A DNA stretch of 64,000 nucleotides from Streptomyces nitrosporeus (GCF_008704555.1 NZ_CP023702.1:5246001-5310000); one strand, 5' to 3'. Counted from the first letter of the stretch, positions 33,069 to 41,701 are shown. The notes: a model not told the origin generated them from the sequence alone. Made by a program: numbers and translations.

Positions 33069-33340
33069 CTGGGCCGGGCGAGGCGCACCGGTGCGCGCCG
33101 GGCGTGTGCTGGGTGTGGGCGCGGGGCATGGGGGCCGGCTGCGGGTGCCGCTGGGGTGACGATGCGGCGCGGGAGCGGGGTGCGGGTTCGCAGCTGGTGG
33201 GCGCTGTCCCGGCGCCGGTGGGACGGGCGGAGGCGTGAGGGTGCGGAAGCGCGGGAAGCGCGCGGGATGGGCGGGGTCCGTGCACCGGGACACCTGTCTC
33301 GCATCACGAAATACCGGACGGAGAGCCGTCGCCGGAGCAC

Positions 33341-33346
33341 TACCCT
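33341..33346 (+). promoter_or_regulatory. -10-like element directly upstream of proA
   Basis: TACCCT matches TANNNT and ends 6 bases before the ATG. No Shine-Dalgarno sequence is present, so proA may be made from a leaderless mRNA. No clear -35. Confidence 0.4.
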
Positions 33347-33352
33347 GCAGGC

Positions 33353-34636
33353 ATGACCACGCTCTCGCCGTACGACAACCTGTCCCCGGTCGTCCAGGCC
33401 GCCTACCGGGCCCGCTCCGCGGCCGCCGAGATCGCGCCACTTCCGCGTGCGGCGAAGGACGACGCCCTCCTGGCGATCGCGGACGCGCTCGAGGTACGCA
33501 CAGGTGAGATCGTCGCCGCCAACGCCGAGGACGTCGCCCGTGCCCGCGAGGCGGGGACCAGCGAATCCGTCGTGGACCGGCTGACCCTCACGCCGGAGCG
33601 GATCCGTGCGGTCGCCGCCGACGTCCGGGACGTGGCGGCGCTGCCCGACCCGGTGGGCGAGGTCGTCCGGGGCTCCACCCTCCCCAACGGCATCGATCTG
33701 CGTCAGGTGCGGGTGCCGCTCGGAGTGGTCGGCATCATCTACGAGGCCCGTCCCAACGTCACGGTCGACGCCGCAGCCCTGTGCCTGAAGTCCGGCAACG
33801 CCGTACTGCTGCGTGGCTCCTCCTCGGCGTACGCCTCCAATTCCGCGCTGGTACGGGTCCTGCGCGACGCGGTGGGCGGGTCCGGCCTGCCGGCCGATGC
33901 GGTGCAACTGGTGCCGGGGGAGAGCCGCGACTCCGTACGCGAACTGATGCGTGCCCGCGGGCTGGTCGACGTACTGATCCCGCGCGGCGGCGCCTCGCTC
34001 ATCCGGACCGTCGTGGAGGACTCCACCGTCCCCGTGATCGAGACCGGTACGGGCAACTGCCATGTGTACGTGGACGCGCAGACCGACCTCGACATGGCCG
34101 TCGGCATCCTGGTCAACTCCAAGGCCCAGCGGCCGAGCGTCTGCAACGCCGCCGAGACCCTCCTGGTCCACAAGGACATCGCCGCGGACTTCCTGCCCCG
34201 GGCGCTGGACGCACTGGCCGACGCCGGTGTGACCGTGCACGGCGACGAGCGGGTGCTCGCCTACGCGGAGGGGTCCAAGGCCACCGTGGTGGCGGCGGAG
34301 CCGGAGGACTGGGAGACCGAGTACCTCTCGTACGACATCGCGGCCGCGGTGGTGGAATCGCTGGACGCCGCCGTGGCCCACATCCGGCTCTGGTCCTCCG
34401 GCCACACCGAGGCGATCGTCACGACCTCCCAGGCGGCGGCCCGCCGGTTCACCCAGTTGGTGGATTCCACGACGGTCGCGGTGAACGCCTCCACGCGCTT
34501 CACGGACGGCGGCCAGTTCGGTTTCGGCGCGGAGATCGGCATCTCCACCCAGAAACTGCACGCCCGCGGCCCCATGGGGCTGCCGGAGCTGACGTCGACG
34601 AAGTACATCGTCACCGGCGACGGCCACATCCGATAG
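33353..34636 (+). CDS. proA: Glutamate-5-semialdehyde dehydrogenase (gamma-glutamyl phosphate reductase)
   Basis: Second step of proline synthesis, NADPH-dependent reduction of gamma-glutamyl phosphate. 427 residues, full length. ALDH-superfamily fold: VPLGVVGIIYEARPNVTVDA in the cofactor-binding region, LRGSSSAYASN, and the catalytic C264 in QRPSVCNAAETLL. The C-terminal FGFGAEIGISTQKLHARGPMG is a family signature. The ATG at 33353 has no ribosome site but follows a -10-like hexamer. Confidence 0.97.
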   Translation: MTTLSPYDNLSPVVQAAYRARSAAAEIAPLPRAAKDDALLAIADALEVRTGEIVAANAEDVARAREAGTSESVVDRLTLTPERIRAVAADVRDVAALPDPVGEVVRGSTLPNGIDLRQVRVPLGVVGIIYEARPNVTVDAAALCLKSGNAVLLRGSSSAYASNSALVRVLRDAVGGSGLPADAVQLVPGESRDSVRELMRARGLVDVLIPRGGASLIRTVVEDSTVPVIETGTGNCHVYVDAQTDLDMAVGILVNSKAQRPSVCNAAETLLVHKDIAADFLPRALDALADAGVTVHGDERVLAYAEGSKATVVAAEPEDWETEYLSYDIAAAVVESLDAAVAHIRLWSSGHTEAIVTTSQAAARRFTQLVDSTTVAVNASTRFTDGGQFGFGAEIGISTQKLHARGPMGLPELTSTKYIVTGDGHIR

Positions 34637-34651
34637 GCCGCGGGAGGACGG

Positions 34652-34697
34652 CGGCCACCGGACGGCCCGGGCGGCCCGGGCGGCCTTCTGGTGGCCG
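34652..34697 (+). terminator. proA terminator
   Basis: cggccacc (34652-34659) pairs with ggtggccg (34690-34697) around a ggcccgggcggcccgggcggcc core that can fold further. Confidence 0.6.
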
Positions 34698-34735
34698 AGT
34701 TCGCGGACTCCCTGCCCAGAACGTCCCGCCGGGGC

Positions 34736-34741
34736 TACGCT
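34736..34741 (+). promoter_or_regulatory. -10-like element before the 34748 gene
   Basis: TACGCT (TANNNT) ends 6 bases before GTG 34748, with no ribosome site in between: another leaderless-type start. Confidence 0.35.
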
Positions 34742-34747
34742 GATTGC

Positions 34748-35344
34748 GTGCCGGACGACGTGGGGGGCAGGCCGTTCCCGGACGGCTGGGAGCCCGACGA
34801 CGACCGCGGGGGCGCGGACGAGGACTTCGCCTCCGTGGTGTTCGACGAGGACTTCGTCCGGTCCGCCGAGATCCACGAACCCACCGCGGTCGAGCGGCTG
34901 CTCGCCGCGGCACAGGCGCGCGCCGAGGCGGAGGCGAGCAGAGCCCGCTCCGGTGGCGGCACCATGGACGACGACCTCCACGGCGACGGGCCGGACGGCC
35001 TGTACGGCCGTGAGAGGGGTTATGGCGACTCCTTCGACCCCGAGGGTTTCTACGACCCCGACGAGGACGACGACGGCCCGTACGGGCACCATGGCGGGTC
35101 CCTGCGGCCCTACCGAGGCACCGCCCACTGGCACCGGCCGGTCGCCTGGCTGCTCGCCGTGCTGATGGGGGTCGGGATGGTCGCGCTGGCGTTCAGCGCC
35201 GTCTACCGGGGTGCTTCGGGCAGCAACCGCCCCGAACAGGTCCCGTCGCCGGTGACGAGCGGTGTGGACGGGCCGGGGGCGCCCCCCTCCGCCTCGCTGG
35301 GCCACCCCCGCCCGGCCGTCTCCGCCGTTCCCCGCACCCCCTGA
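34748..35344 (+). CDS. Single-pass membrane protein with VFDExFVR motif (SCO2584-type position)
   Basis: 198 residues. An acidic cytoplasmic region comes first (1-130), containing FASVVFDEDFVRSAEIHEPT near residue 28 and a Gly/Asp-rich stretch. One membrane helix (about 138-158, WLLAVLMGVGMVALAFSAVY) and a short Pro/Ser-rich outer tail follow. It shares its motif and topology with the next gene (36049), but lacks the long extracellular domain. From memory, the S. coelicolor gene at this place (SCO2584) has been tied to the spore-wall synthesis machinery; this identification rests on position only. No enzymatic motif. Confidence 0.7.
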   Translation: MPDDVGGRPFPDGWEPDDDRGGADEDFASVVFDEDFVRSAEIHEPTAVERLLAAAQARAEAEASRARSGGGTMDDDLHGDGPDGLYGRERGYGDSFDPEGFYDPDEDDDGPYGHHGGSLRPYRGTAHWHRPVAWLLAVLMGVGMVALAFSAVYRGASGSNRPEQVPSPVTSGVDGPGAPPSASLGHPRPAVSAVPRTP

Positions 35345-35810
35345 GCCTCCGCCCCCTCCGCCCCCGCCGCCGCCCCGGGTATCCGGCGCCCGGAGCCCGG
35401 TGTCCGGGCCGAGGCGCCCTGCCCGGACAGATGCGCACTGCCCGCCCGGCCCGAGCCCGCCTGCGCCCCCACCTGCGCGGCGTTTACCGTGAGGTGGATC
35501 GACCCACTCTGAAGACATGACCTTTTCCCTCCTTCCGCCGTCGGCGCCGTCGTTCCCGCCGTCGTCGTCACCGTCGGCGGGAAGAGGGGGATGCCTCCCT
35601 TTCCGCGCCGGGACGACTCCCCCGACTGCCGTACCCCGGGCCGCCCCTCACCGGGTCCCGGACCCGCTGCCGGGCACCGGGTCCGGCCTCCGGCAGCGGG
35701 AACACGGTGGGGCGGGCACCGGCGACGGAGCCGGTGAGCTGTTCCGATGACGCGCTCATGCCGCCTGGTGCCTGCCGCCCGGCGACAGCGACCCGAGCAC
35801 TACGGGCAAC

Positions 35811-35876
35811 GCCGGTCACCACTGGAGCAACGCCGGTCACTACTGGAGCAGCGCCGGTTACCACCGGAGCAGCGCC
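35811..35876. repeat. 21-bp tandem repeat, three copies
   Basis: Units of gccggtcaccactggagcaac at 35811-35831, 35832-35852 and 35853-35873, with 2-4 differences, then a 3-6 base remnant. The length is a multiple of three, so an ORF through it would encode a 7-residue TPVTTGA-type repeat, but no credible gene start is present. Confidence 0.75.
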
Positions 35877-35905
35877 GAGCGGCGTCTGATGTCGCAGTGC
35901 AGAGT

Positions 35906-35950
35906 TTTCCTGTGTCGAATGTTCCTCAGTCGCATGTTCCTGTGTCGAAC
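35906..35950. repeat. 15-bp tandem repeat, three copies
   Basis: Units close to gttcctgtgtcgaat at 35906-35920, 35921-35935 and 35936-35950. The middle copy differs at four positions. Confidence 0.65.
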
Positions 35951-36048
35951 CCGTGACGGACAGTCCGCTCGAAGTCTTCCGGCCGAAGCGGATGCGGAGG
36001 TGAATCCCGCGCCCGCTCCCGCCGGGGGCGCGGAGATCGGGAGAAGCC

Positions 36049-37179
36049 ATGACAGGCCGTGGAGAACCGCCGGACGGCCCCCCGGAGAACCCGCCGGGGG
36101 GCGAGGACGAGTACCGCTCGCTCGTCTTCGACGAGTCGTTCGTCCGCGCTGCCCGGCTGCAGGAGTTCTCCGCCCAGGAACGGATGGGCGAGCCGGCCCG
36201 TGCCGTCCGGTCCGTGCGGAACGTCTCCGGACCGGGCACCCGGCGGCGCTCCAGAGCAGCCGTCGCCCTGGTCGTGCTGATCACCCTCGCGTTCGCCACC
36301 GCTGTCTACATCGGCTTCCGCAACCCCTACCGGGCGCCGGCCGTCCGCCACGCCGAACCGCTGCGGACCACCGTGGTCCCCCTGGCGCCCCGGGGAGCCG
36401 TCCCGGGCGGGACTCCCGAGGATCTGTTCGCCACCGGCCCGGCGGCATCCCACCGGTCCGGTGCCGCCGGCATCAGCCTGCCCCCGGTGCGGAGGACCGA
36501 GAACTTCTCCAACAGCCAGGTCACCGCCGCGCTGAGCACCGTCAAGGACTACCTGGTGGCCTCCTCCGTCGACCCCGACGTACTCACCGGCCGGATGGTC
36601 CGCCCGGTCGGACGCCTGCTGGACCCGGACCAGACGGCACAGTTCGACCGGAGCGTGAGCACACCGGCCGACGACGGCGAGCACGCCGCCACCGGCTGGC
36701 TGGTCCGCTTCGACCCCGCCGACACCGAGCTGGCCGACACCGACGTCCGGGTGGAGGGCTCCCTGTCCTACGCCGAGACGGGGTCGGACACCCTGGAAGT
36801 GGTGTCCGACCACACGTTCACCTACGCCCTGCGGCCCGCCGCCCCCGGCCCCCATCGCGCCGACGACGCCTCACTGTTCACCGTGCGCCGCGAACTGCAC
36901 TTCGTGGTCGACCGTGAGGACCTCAGGCTGCACCGGCTGGAGGTGCGCAGCGCCTACGTCCAGGCCGGACCGCAGTCCTGTTCCGCCGAGGACGCCGGAT
37001 CCCTGCGCCCGCTGCTCGCCGGCGAGCGTACGGACAGCAGGGGGCCGGACGGCACCGACCCCTACGCCACGGGCCTGCCCAGGGCGGAACTGTGCGGCAC
37101 CCTGGCCGTCAGCTCTCCGCCCCAGGGCCCTCCTCCTCCGGGCCCGGACGACGCCACGTCCCCTGGGAACCGTCCGTAG
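36049..37179 (+). CDS. Membrane protein with large extracellular domain, paralogue of the 34748 product
   Basis: 376 residues. The cytoplasmic part has EYRSLVFDESFVRAARLQEF near residue 23, matching the 34748 protein. One membrane helix follows (about 68-88, VALVVLITLAFATAVYIGF). The outer domain (150-350) contains SNSQVTAALSTVKDYLVASS, RVEGSLSYAETG and two cysteines (about C311 and C347) that could form a disulfide. The tail is Pro-rich. ATG 36049 follows GGGAGAAG. No catalytic signature; probably a cell-envelope factor. Its last 71 bases overlap the 3' end of the facing protease gene. Confidence 0.75.
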   Translation: MTGRGEPPDGPPENPPGGEDEYRSLVFDESFVRAARLQEFSAQERMGEPARAVRSVRNVSGPGTRRRSRAAVALVVLITLAFATAVYIGFRNPYRAPAVRHAEPLRTTVVPLAPRGAVPGGTPEDLFATGPAASHRSGAAGISLPPVRRTENFSNSQVTAALSTVKDYLVASSVDPDVLTGRMVRPVGRLLDPDQTAQFDRSVSTPADDGEHAATGWLVRFDPADTELADTDVRVEGSLSYAETGSDTLEVVSDHTFTYALRPAAPGPHRADDASLFTVRRELHFVVDREDLRLHRLEVRSAYVQAGPQSCSAEDAGSLRPLLAGERTDSRGPDGTDPYATGLPRAELCGTLAVSSPPQGPPPPGPDDATSPGNRP

Positions 37180-38275
37180 CCTCCGAGGAGCCCGCGGGCC
37201 CGCCGCCCTTGCCCCCGGCGGGGCCGGCCCCCCTCGCGCCGCCGTTCCCCCCGCCCGCACCGGTGAACCGGTCGCGCAGCTTGCCGCCCAGGTCGCCCGC
37301 CCCGCCGGCGATGTCGCCGACGAGCTTCATCAGCGGATCCTTGCTGGTGCGCACCGTGTCGGCGTAGTGCGACGCGGACTCGCGGAAGGAGCCCGTCACC
37401 GAGGTGTCCTTGTCCTCCTCGCGCCTCGGGTAGTGGCCGTCCATGACGCGCTGGTAGTCCCGGGTCTCCGACCACTTCTTCAGCTCGGCGGCCCGCACCG
37501 TGGTGAAGGGGTGGGAACGCGGCAGCACATTGAGGATCTTGAGCACGGAGTCCCGCAGATCGCCGCCCTTCTCGTACTCGTCGGCCTGGGCGAGGAAGGC
37601 GTCCACGTTCATCTCGTGCAGGTGGTTGCCGCCCGCGATCTTCATCAGACCGCGCATCGACGCCTGCAGATCCTGGCCGACCAGCAGACCCGCCCGGTCC
37701 GCGGAGAGCTCCGACTTGCGGAACCACTCACGCAGTGCCGTCACGATCGCCATGATCGCGACATTGCCGAGCGGAATCCACGCCACCTTCACGGCGAGGT
37801 TGGTGAGGAAGAGAAGTATCGTCCGGTACACCGCGTGCCCGGAGAGCGCGTGGCCCACCTCGTGCCCCACGACGGCCCGCATCTCCTCCTCGTCGAGCAG
37901 CTCCACGAGGCCGGTGGTCACCACGATGATCGGCTCGTCGAGGCCGATGCACATGGCGTTGGGCTGCGGGTCCTGCTTGACGTACATCGGCGGGACCTTC
38001 TCCAGGTCCAGGATGTAACAGGCGTCCCGCAGCATGTCGTTGAGGTGCGCGAACTGGGCGTCGCCCACCCGAACCGAATCCGACAGGAACAGCAGCCGGA
38101 GGCTGCGCTCGGGGAGCAGGCCGCTCAGGGCCTTGAACACGGTGTCGAACCCGCTGAGCTTGCGCAGGGCCACCAGGGCCGAACGGTCCGCCGGGTGTTC
38201 GTAGGCCCGGGAGGAGATCCCCGGGAACCGCCTGCGCTGCCTGCTCGGCACGCTCTCGTGACTGTTGTCGGTCAT
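37109..38275 (-). CDS. M48 family metallopeptidase
   Basis: 388 residues. The zinc site HEVGH is at 138-142 (catalytic E139), with a third ligand region ELSADRAG near 181. Two hydrophobic stretches flank the site (IIVVTTGLVEL; TILLFLTNLAVKVAWIPLGNVAIMAIV), so it is membrane-associated like HtpX-type proteins. The C-terminal 70 residues are Gly-rich (GGAGDLGGKLRDRF then a Gly/Pro tail). The minus-strand ATG at 38275 has AGGGGG upstream. Substrate unknown; such proteases often handle damaged membrane proteins. It overlaps the facing gene by 71 bases. Confidence 0.87.
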   Translation of the reverse strand: MTDNSHESVPSRQRRRFPGISSRAYEHPADRSALVALRKLSGFDTVFKALSGLLPERSLRLLFLSDSVRVGDAQFAHLNDMLRDACYILDLEKVPPMYVKQDPQPNAMCIGLDEPIIVVTTGLVELLDEEEMRAVVGHEVGHALSGHAVYRTILLFLTNLAVKVAWIPLGNVAIMAIVTALREWFRKSELSADRAGLLVGQDLQASMRGLMKIAGGNHLHEMNVDAFLAQADEYEKGGDLRDSVLKILNVLPRSHPFTTVRAAELKKWSETRDYQRVMDGHYPRREEDKDTSVTGSFRESASHYADTVRTSKDPLMKLVGDIAGGAGDLGGKLRDRFTGAGGGNGGARGAGPAGGKGGGPAGSSEATDGSQGTWRRPGPEEEGPGAES

Positions 38276-38384
38276 GGATGCCCCCTGTTCGTACGAGACT
38301 CGCTCGTCCCCCTGACAGATGCCAGCGTAGGTGCTGGCGCTACGGTGTGCGGGGGGCTGTGGATAACCATGAGGAGCGCCCGAA

Positions 38385-38537
38385 ATGCCGTACACCGCCG
38401 CACTGCTCGCCGCCGTCTCCGAGGAGCAGGGGCCGGGCAGCACCCTCCGGATCGTCCTGGTGGTCTCGATCGTCGGAGCGGCGCTGCTCGCGTGGTTCCT
38501 GCTGCGCGGATACCGCAACGACAACGAGAACGACTGA
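38385..38537 (+). CDS. Small membrane protein (50 aa)
   Basis: Starts ATG 38385 with GAGGAG 8 bases upstream. A single hydrophobic helix covers residues 21-41 (TLRIVLVVSIVGAALLAWF), followed by a polar RNDNEND end. Codons are GC3-rich. Unknown function; together with the next 53-residue gene it lies just before nadD. Confidence 0.6.
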   Translation: MPYTAALLAAVSEEQGPGSTLRIVLVVSIVGAALLAWFLLRGYRNDNEND

Positions 38538-38621
38538 GTCGGCGTGAGCGTGCCCGGGACGCCCGCATACGATGTCCGGGACGTCTTCCTTCCGACTCCC
38601 GAGCGATAGGTCCCGCAGAAG

Positions 38622-38783
38622 ATGAGCCTCACGAGCACCGCACAGCAGCTGGTCACCCTTGCTTCCGAAGGCGGTGAAGGCGGCAACCACGAAAGTCTCA
38701 GCCCCTACCTCACCGGAGTCGGCGCGTTCGTCGCCCTGATGCTCCTGCTGTGGATCACCACACGCTTCAACCGGGACCGCTGA
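38622..38783 (+). CDS. Small membrane protein (53 aa)
   Basis: Starts ATG 38622. It has a soluble N terminus with a Gly/Glu stretch (SEGGEGGNHESLSP), then one membrane helix (LTGVGAFVALMLLLWIT) and a basic end (TRFNRDR), giving an N-out topology by the positive-inside rule. The ribosome site is weak (AGAAG). I recall similar small proteins before nadD in other Streptomyces; function unknown. Confidence 0.6.
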   Translation: MSLTSTAQQLVTLASEGGEGGNHESLSPYLTGVGAFVALMLLLWITTRFNRDR

Positions 38784-38807
38784 GGCAGAGGCGAACAGCC
38801 GTGCCAG

Positions 38808-38813
38808 TAGGGT
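38808..38813 (+). promoter_or_regulatory. -10-like element before nadD
   Basis: TAGGGT (TANNNT) ends 8 bases before the nadD ATG, without a Shine-Dalgarno sequence. Confidence 0.35.
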
Positions 38814-38821
38814 CTGCACGC

Positions 38822-39439
38822 ATGGGAGAGCAGGAAGTGCCTACCGGCCGCGGCAAGCGCAGACTCGGCGTGATGGGCGGGACATTCGACCCGATCCATC
38901 ATGGACACCTGGTGGCGGCCAGTGAAGTGGCCGCCCAGTTCCATCTCGACGAGGTCGTCTTCGTCCCGACCGGTCAGCCGTGGCAGAAGAGCCACAAGCA
39001 GGTGTCCCCGGCCGAGGACCGCTATCTGATGACGGTCATCGCCACCGCGTCCAATCCGCAGTTCTCGGTCAGCCGCAGTGACATCGACCGTGCCGGTCCG
39101 ACCTACACGATCGATACGCTGCGGGACCTGCGCGAGGTCCACGGAGACGCGGACCTCTTCTTCATCACCGGCGCCGACGCGCTCTCCCAGATCCTCACCT
39201 GGCGGGACGCCGAGGAGCTGTTCTCGCTCTCCCACTTCATCGGTGTGACCCGGCCGGGCCACCTGCTGACGGACGACGGGCTGCCCGAGGGCGGGGTCTC
39301 GCTCATCGAGGTACCCGCGCTGGCGATCTCGTCCACGGACTGCCGCGCCAGGGTCGCGCAGGGGGAGCCGGTCTGGTATCTGGTGCCGGACGGTGTGGTC
39401 CGCTACATCGACAAGCGCCAGTTGTACCGCGGCGAATGA
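38822..39439 (+). CDS. nadD: Nicotinate-nucleotide adenylyltransferase
   Basis: Converts nicotinic acid mononucleotide and ATP to deamido-NAD in NAD synthesis. 205 residues. GVMGGTFDPIHHGHLV is the nucleotidyl transferase T/HxGH motif. PTGQPWQK and FITGADALSQILTWRD are NadD signatures, and ISSTDCRARV replaces the usual ISST-x-IR near the end. ATG 38822 is about 14 codons before the first strand; no ribosome site. The LCP gene starts 20 bases after its stop. Confidence 0.95.
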   Translation: MGEQEVPTGRGKRRLGVMGGTFDPIHHGHLVAASEVAAQFHLDEVVFVPTGQPWQKSHKQVSPAEDRYLMTVIATASNPQFSVSRSDIDRAGPTYTIDTLRDLREVHGDADLFFITGADALSQILTWRDAEELFSLSHFIGVTRPGHLLTDDGLPEGGVSLIEVPALAISSTDCRARVAQGEPVWYLVPDGVVRYIDKRQLYRGE

Positions 39440-39458
39440 GCCACGGAGAGGGGCACCG

Positions 39459-41201
39459 GTGAACGACCGACCAAACCCGTACGACCCGTACTACCAGCAG
39501 CAGCCGCAGATCATCGGCTACGACGAGTACGGTCAGCCGGTCTACCAGCAGCAGGAGCAGAGCCGGCCGCAGCCGTACGACCCCTACGCCCAGCAGCCGC
39601 AGGAGCCCCGGCAGCCGCAGGGCGGGCAGACACAGCACGGCTACGGGGACGCCCAGGGATACGGCTACGACCCGTACGCGGGCACCGGGCAGGGCTACGA
39701 CCCGTACGCCCAGCAGCAGCCCGTCCCCCCGCCGGCGCAGCAGGGCTACGACTACGGCGACGGCGGTTACGGAACGTACGGGGCGTACGGCCAGAGCACC
39801 GGCACACAGCCCGCCGCGGACAGCACGGGGCAGTGGGCGGCCCAGGCCGCGCCCTCCGCCCCGACGGCCGCGCCTTCCGGACCGCGGCCGGACTTCGGAC
39901 AGACGCCCGAGCCCGTCGTCCCCGAACAGCGCCGCGCCGACCGCGACCACCGGGGTGAGCAGTTCTCCTTCATCGAGGAGCCCGACGAGGACTCCGAAGA
40001 CGTCATCGACTGGCTCAAGTTCACCGAGAGCCGCAGCGAACGCCGTGAGGAGGCCCGGCGGCGCGGACGCAACAGGCTGGTCGCGCTGATAGTCGTCGCG
40101 GCCCTCGTCGTGGTCGGCGGCGCCGGCTACCTGTGGTTCGCGGGCAAGATCCCCGGAATGTCCGGCGAGGACGGGCGTACGGCCACCGCGAACGGGCCGC
40201 AACAGCGGGACGTCATTGTCGTCCACCTGCACAACACCAAGAAGGGCGGCACCTCCACGGCGCTGCTCGTCGACAACGCCACCACGAAGCAGGGCACCAC
40301 CGTCCTGCTCCCCAACTCGCTCGCCCTGGCCGCGGACGACGGCACCACCATCACCCTGGGCGATTCCGTCGACGGTGACGGCTCCACCGGGACCCGCGAA
40401 GCCGTCGACACCCTGCTCGGCACCAAGATCACCGGCACCTGGCGGCTCGACACCCCGTATCTGGAGAACCTCGTCGAACTCGTCGGCACCATCGAGGTCG
40501 ACACCGACACCGACGTGCCCGACACCAAGAAGGGCGCGGCCCCGGTCGTCCGGAAGGGCGAGGCCCAGACGCTGAGCGGGCAGATGGCCGTCGCGTACGC
40601 CACCTACCGAGGCCCCGGCGAACCCGAGGCCAAGCAGCTGACGCGCTTCGGAGAGGTCCTGCGCAGCACCCTGCGCAAGATGTCGGAGGACCCCGAGGCC
40701 GCCACCGTCACGGTGCAGACCCTCGCGCAGATCCTCGACCCGTCGCTGCCCGAGCAGGACCTGGGAGCCTCGCTGGCGAAGCTCGCCGGCCACGCCAAGG
40801 TCGGCGACTACACCACGACGGTGCTGCCGGTACAGGAGGACGGGACCCTCACGGAGAAGGCCGAGGAGACCGTCGTCAAGGAGGTCCTGGGCGGCACCGT
40901 CAAGGCCCCGGAACAAGGCGCGGCGGTACGGGTCGGCGTCACGAACGCCACCGGTGTCCCCGGCGTGGGCCCCAAGGCCCGGGTACAGCTGGTCAACGGA
41001 GGTTACGCGTTCGTGGACAGCGGGGAGAAGGACACCGTGCCGGCGTCCGAGGTCCGCTACCGCACCGAGGAGGACAAGGCGAAGGCCGTCGAGGTCGCCA
41101 AGACGCTCGGCCTCACCGCGGACGCGGCGAAGAAGGGCGAGCTCCCCGCCAACGCCGACGTGTCCGTCGTCCTCGGACAGGACTACAAGATCCCGAAGTA
41201 G
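39459..41201 (+). CDS. LCP (LytR-CpsA-Psr) phosphotransferase with LytR C-terminal domain
   Basis: 580 residues. The cytoplasmic N terminus (1-200) is rich in Tyr, Gln, Pro and Gly (repeated YDPYAQQ-type units). One membrane helix (about 206-228) leads to an extracellular LCP domain (245-430): VIVVHLHNTKKGGTSTALLVD, GDSVDGDGSTGTREAVDTLLG, LDTPYLENLVELVG, and MAVAYATYRGPG. A LytR_C domain (480-580) follows: VRVGVTNATGVPGVGPKARVQL. LCP enzymes move polymers from undecaprenyl carriers to peptidoglycan. Some canonical Arg/Asp positions look altered. From memory, the S. coelicolor protein at this position (SCO2578, PdtA) transfers polydiglycosylphosphate. A plausible final step for polymers made by the upstream clusters. 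GTG with GGAGAGGGG. Confidence 0.85.
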   Translation: MNDRPNPYDPYYQQQPQIIGYDEYGQPVYQQQEQSRPQPYDPYAQQPQEPRQPQGGQTQHGYGDAQGYGYDPYAGTGQGYDPYAQQQPVPPPAQQGYDYGDGGYGTYGAYGQSTGTQPAADSTGQWAAQAAPSAPTAAPSGPRPDFGQTPEPVVPEQRRADRDHRGEQFSFIEEPDEDSEDVIDWLKFTESRSERREEARRRGRNRLVALIVVAALVVVGGAGYLWFAGKIPGMSGEDGRTATANGPQQRDVIVVHLHNTKKGGTSTALLVDNATTKQGTTVLLPNSLALAADDGTTITLGDSVDGDGSTGTREAVDTLLGTKITGTWRLDTPYLENLVELVGTIEVDTDTDVPDTKKGAAPVVRKGEAQTLSGQMAVAYATYRGPGEPEAKQLTRFGEVLRSTLRKMSEDPEAATVTVQTLAQILDPSLPEQDLGASLAKLAGHAKVGDYTTTVLPVQEDGTLTEKAEETVVKEVLGGTVKAPEQGAAVRVGVTNATGVPGVGPKARVQLVNGGYAFVDSGEKDTVPASEVRYRTEEDKAKAVEVAKTLGLTADAAKKGELPANADVSVVLGQDYKIPK

Positions 41202-41269
41202 GCGTCGCCGGGTTGTCGGCGGTCCGTGAGACCCTAGAGGTTGATCTGACCGCCGACGAAAGCCTGCAT

Positions 41270-41701
41270 GTGACCGCCACGGACCGCTCCACCGAGCTCA
41301 TCAAGACCGCAGCCCAGGCCGCGGCCGACCGGCTCGCGCACGACATCATCGCCTACGACGTCAGCGACGTCCTGTCGATCACCGACGCCTTCCTGCTGGC
41401 CTCGGCTCCCAACGACCGCCAGGTCAAGTCGATCGTCGACGAGATCGAGGAGCGGCTGCAGAAGGAACTCGGCGCCAAGCCGGTACGCCGCGAAGGCGAC
41501 CGCGACGCCCGCTGGATCCTCCTCGACTACGTCGACATCGTCGTCCACGTCCAGCACAGCGAGGAGCGCGTCTTCTACGCCCTCGAACGCCTGTGGAAGG
41601 ACTGCCCCGAGATCGACCTCCCCGAGGACGCTGTGAAGACCCACGGAAAGGCCGAGGAGCACGCCCGGCTCAACGGCGGCACGGAAGGGGAACAGAGCTG
41701 A
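41270..41701 (+). CDS. rsfS: Ribosome silencing factor RsfS
   Basis: 143 residues from GTG 41270. It binds L14 and prevents 50S-30S joining during starvation. The family core is DRSTELIKTAAQAAADRLA, DVSDVLSITDAFLLASAPND, DARWILLDYVDIVVHVQ and ERVFYALERLWKD. The frame is open 19 codons further upstream, but the family normally begins here; no strong ribosome site is present. The stop shares bases with the next gene's CTG start. Confidence 0.93.
   Translation: MTATDRSTELIKTAAQAAADRLAHDIIAYDVSDVLSITDAFLLASAPNDRQVKSIVDEIEERLQKELGAKPVRREGDRDARWILLDYVDIVVHVQHSEERVFYALERLWKDCPEIDLPEDAVKTHGKAEEHARLNGGTEGEQS

Larger units (their letters stand above)
35345..36048. other. 704-base gap with two short tandem repeat sets
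   Basis: GC-rich, with local hairpins near 35380-35430. Short ORFs exist on both strands, but their composition is repetitive and none has a convincing start. Two repeat sets lie at 35811-35876 and 35906-35950; the second is in a noticeably AT-richer patch that could hold the promoter of the 36049 gene. Confidence 0.5.

Noticed and set aside
32897..35518. 873-aa minus-strand ORF across the proA region
   Set aside because: Spans the antisense of proA and the 16-bp repeat array; Gly/Arg-rich, no domain.
35517..35750. 77-aa plus-strand ORF in the 704-base gap
   Set aside because: Pro/Ser/Gly-rich, no ribosome site and no conservation cue; probably chance in GC-rich DNA.
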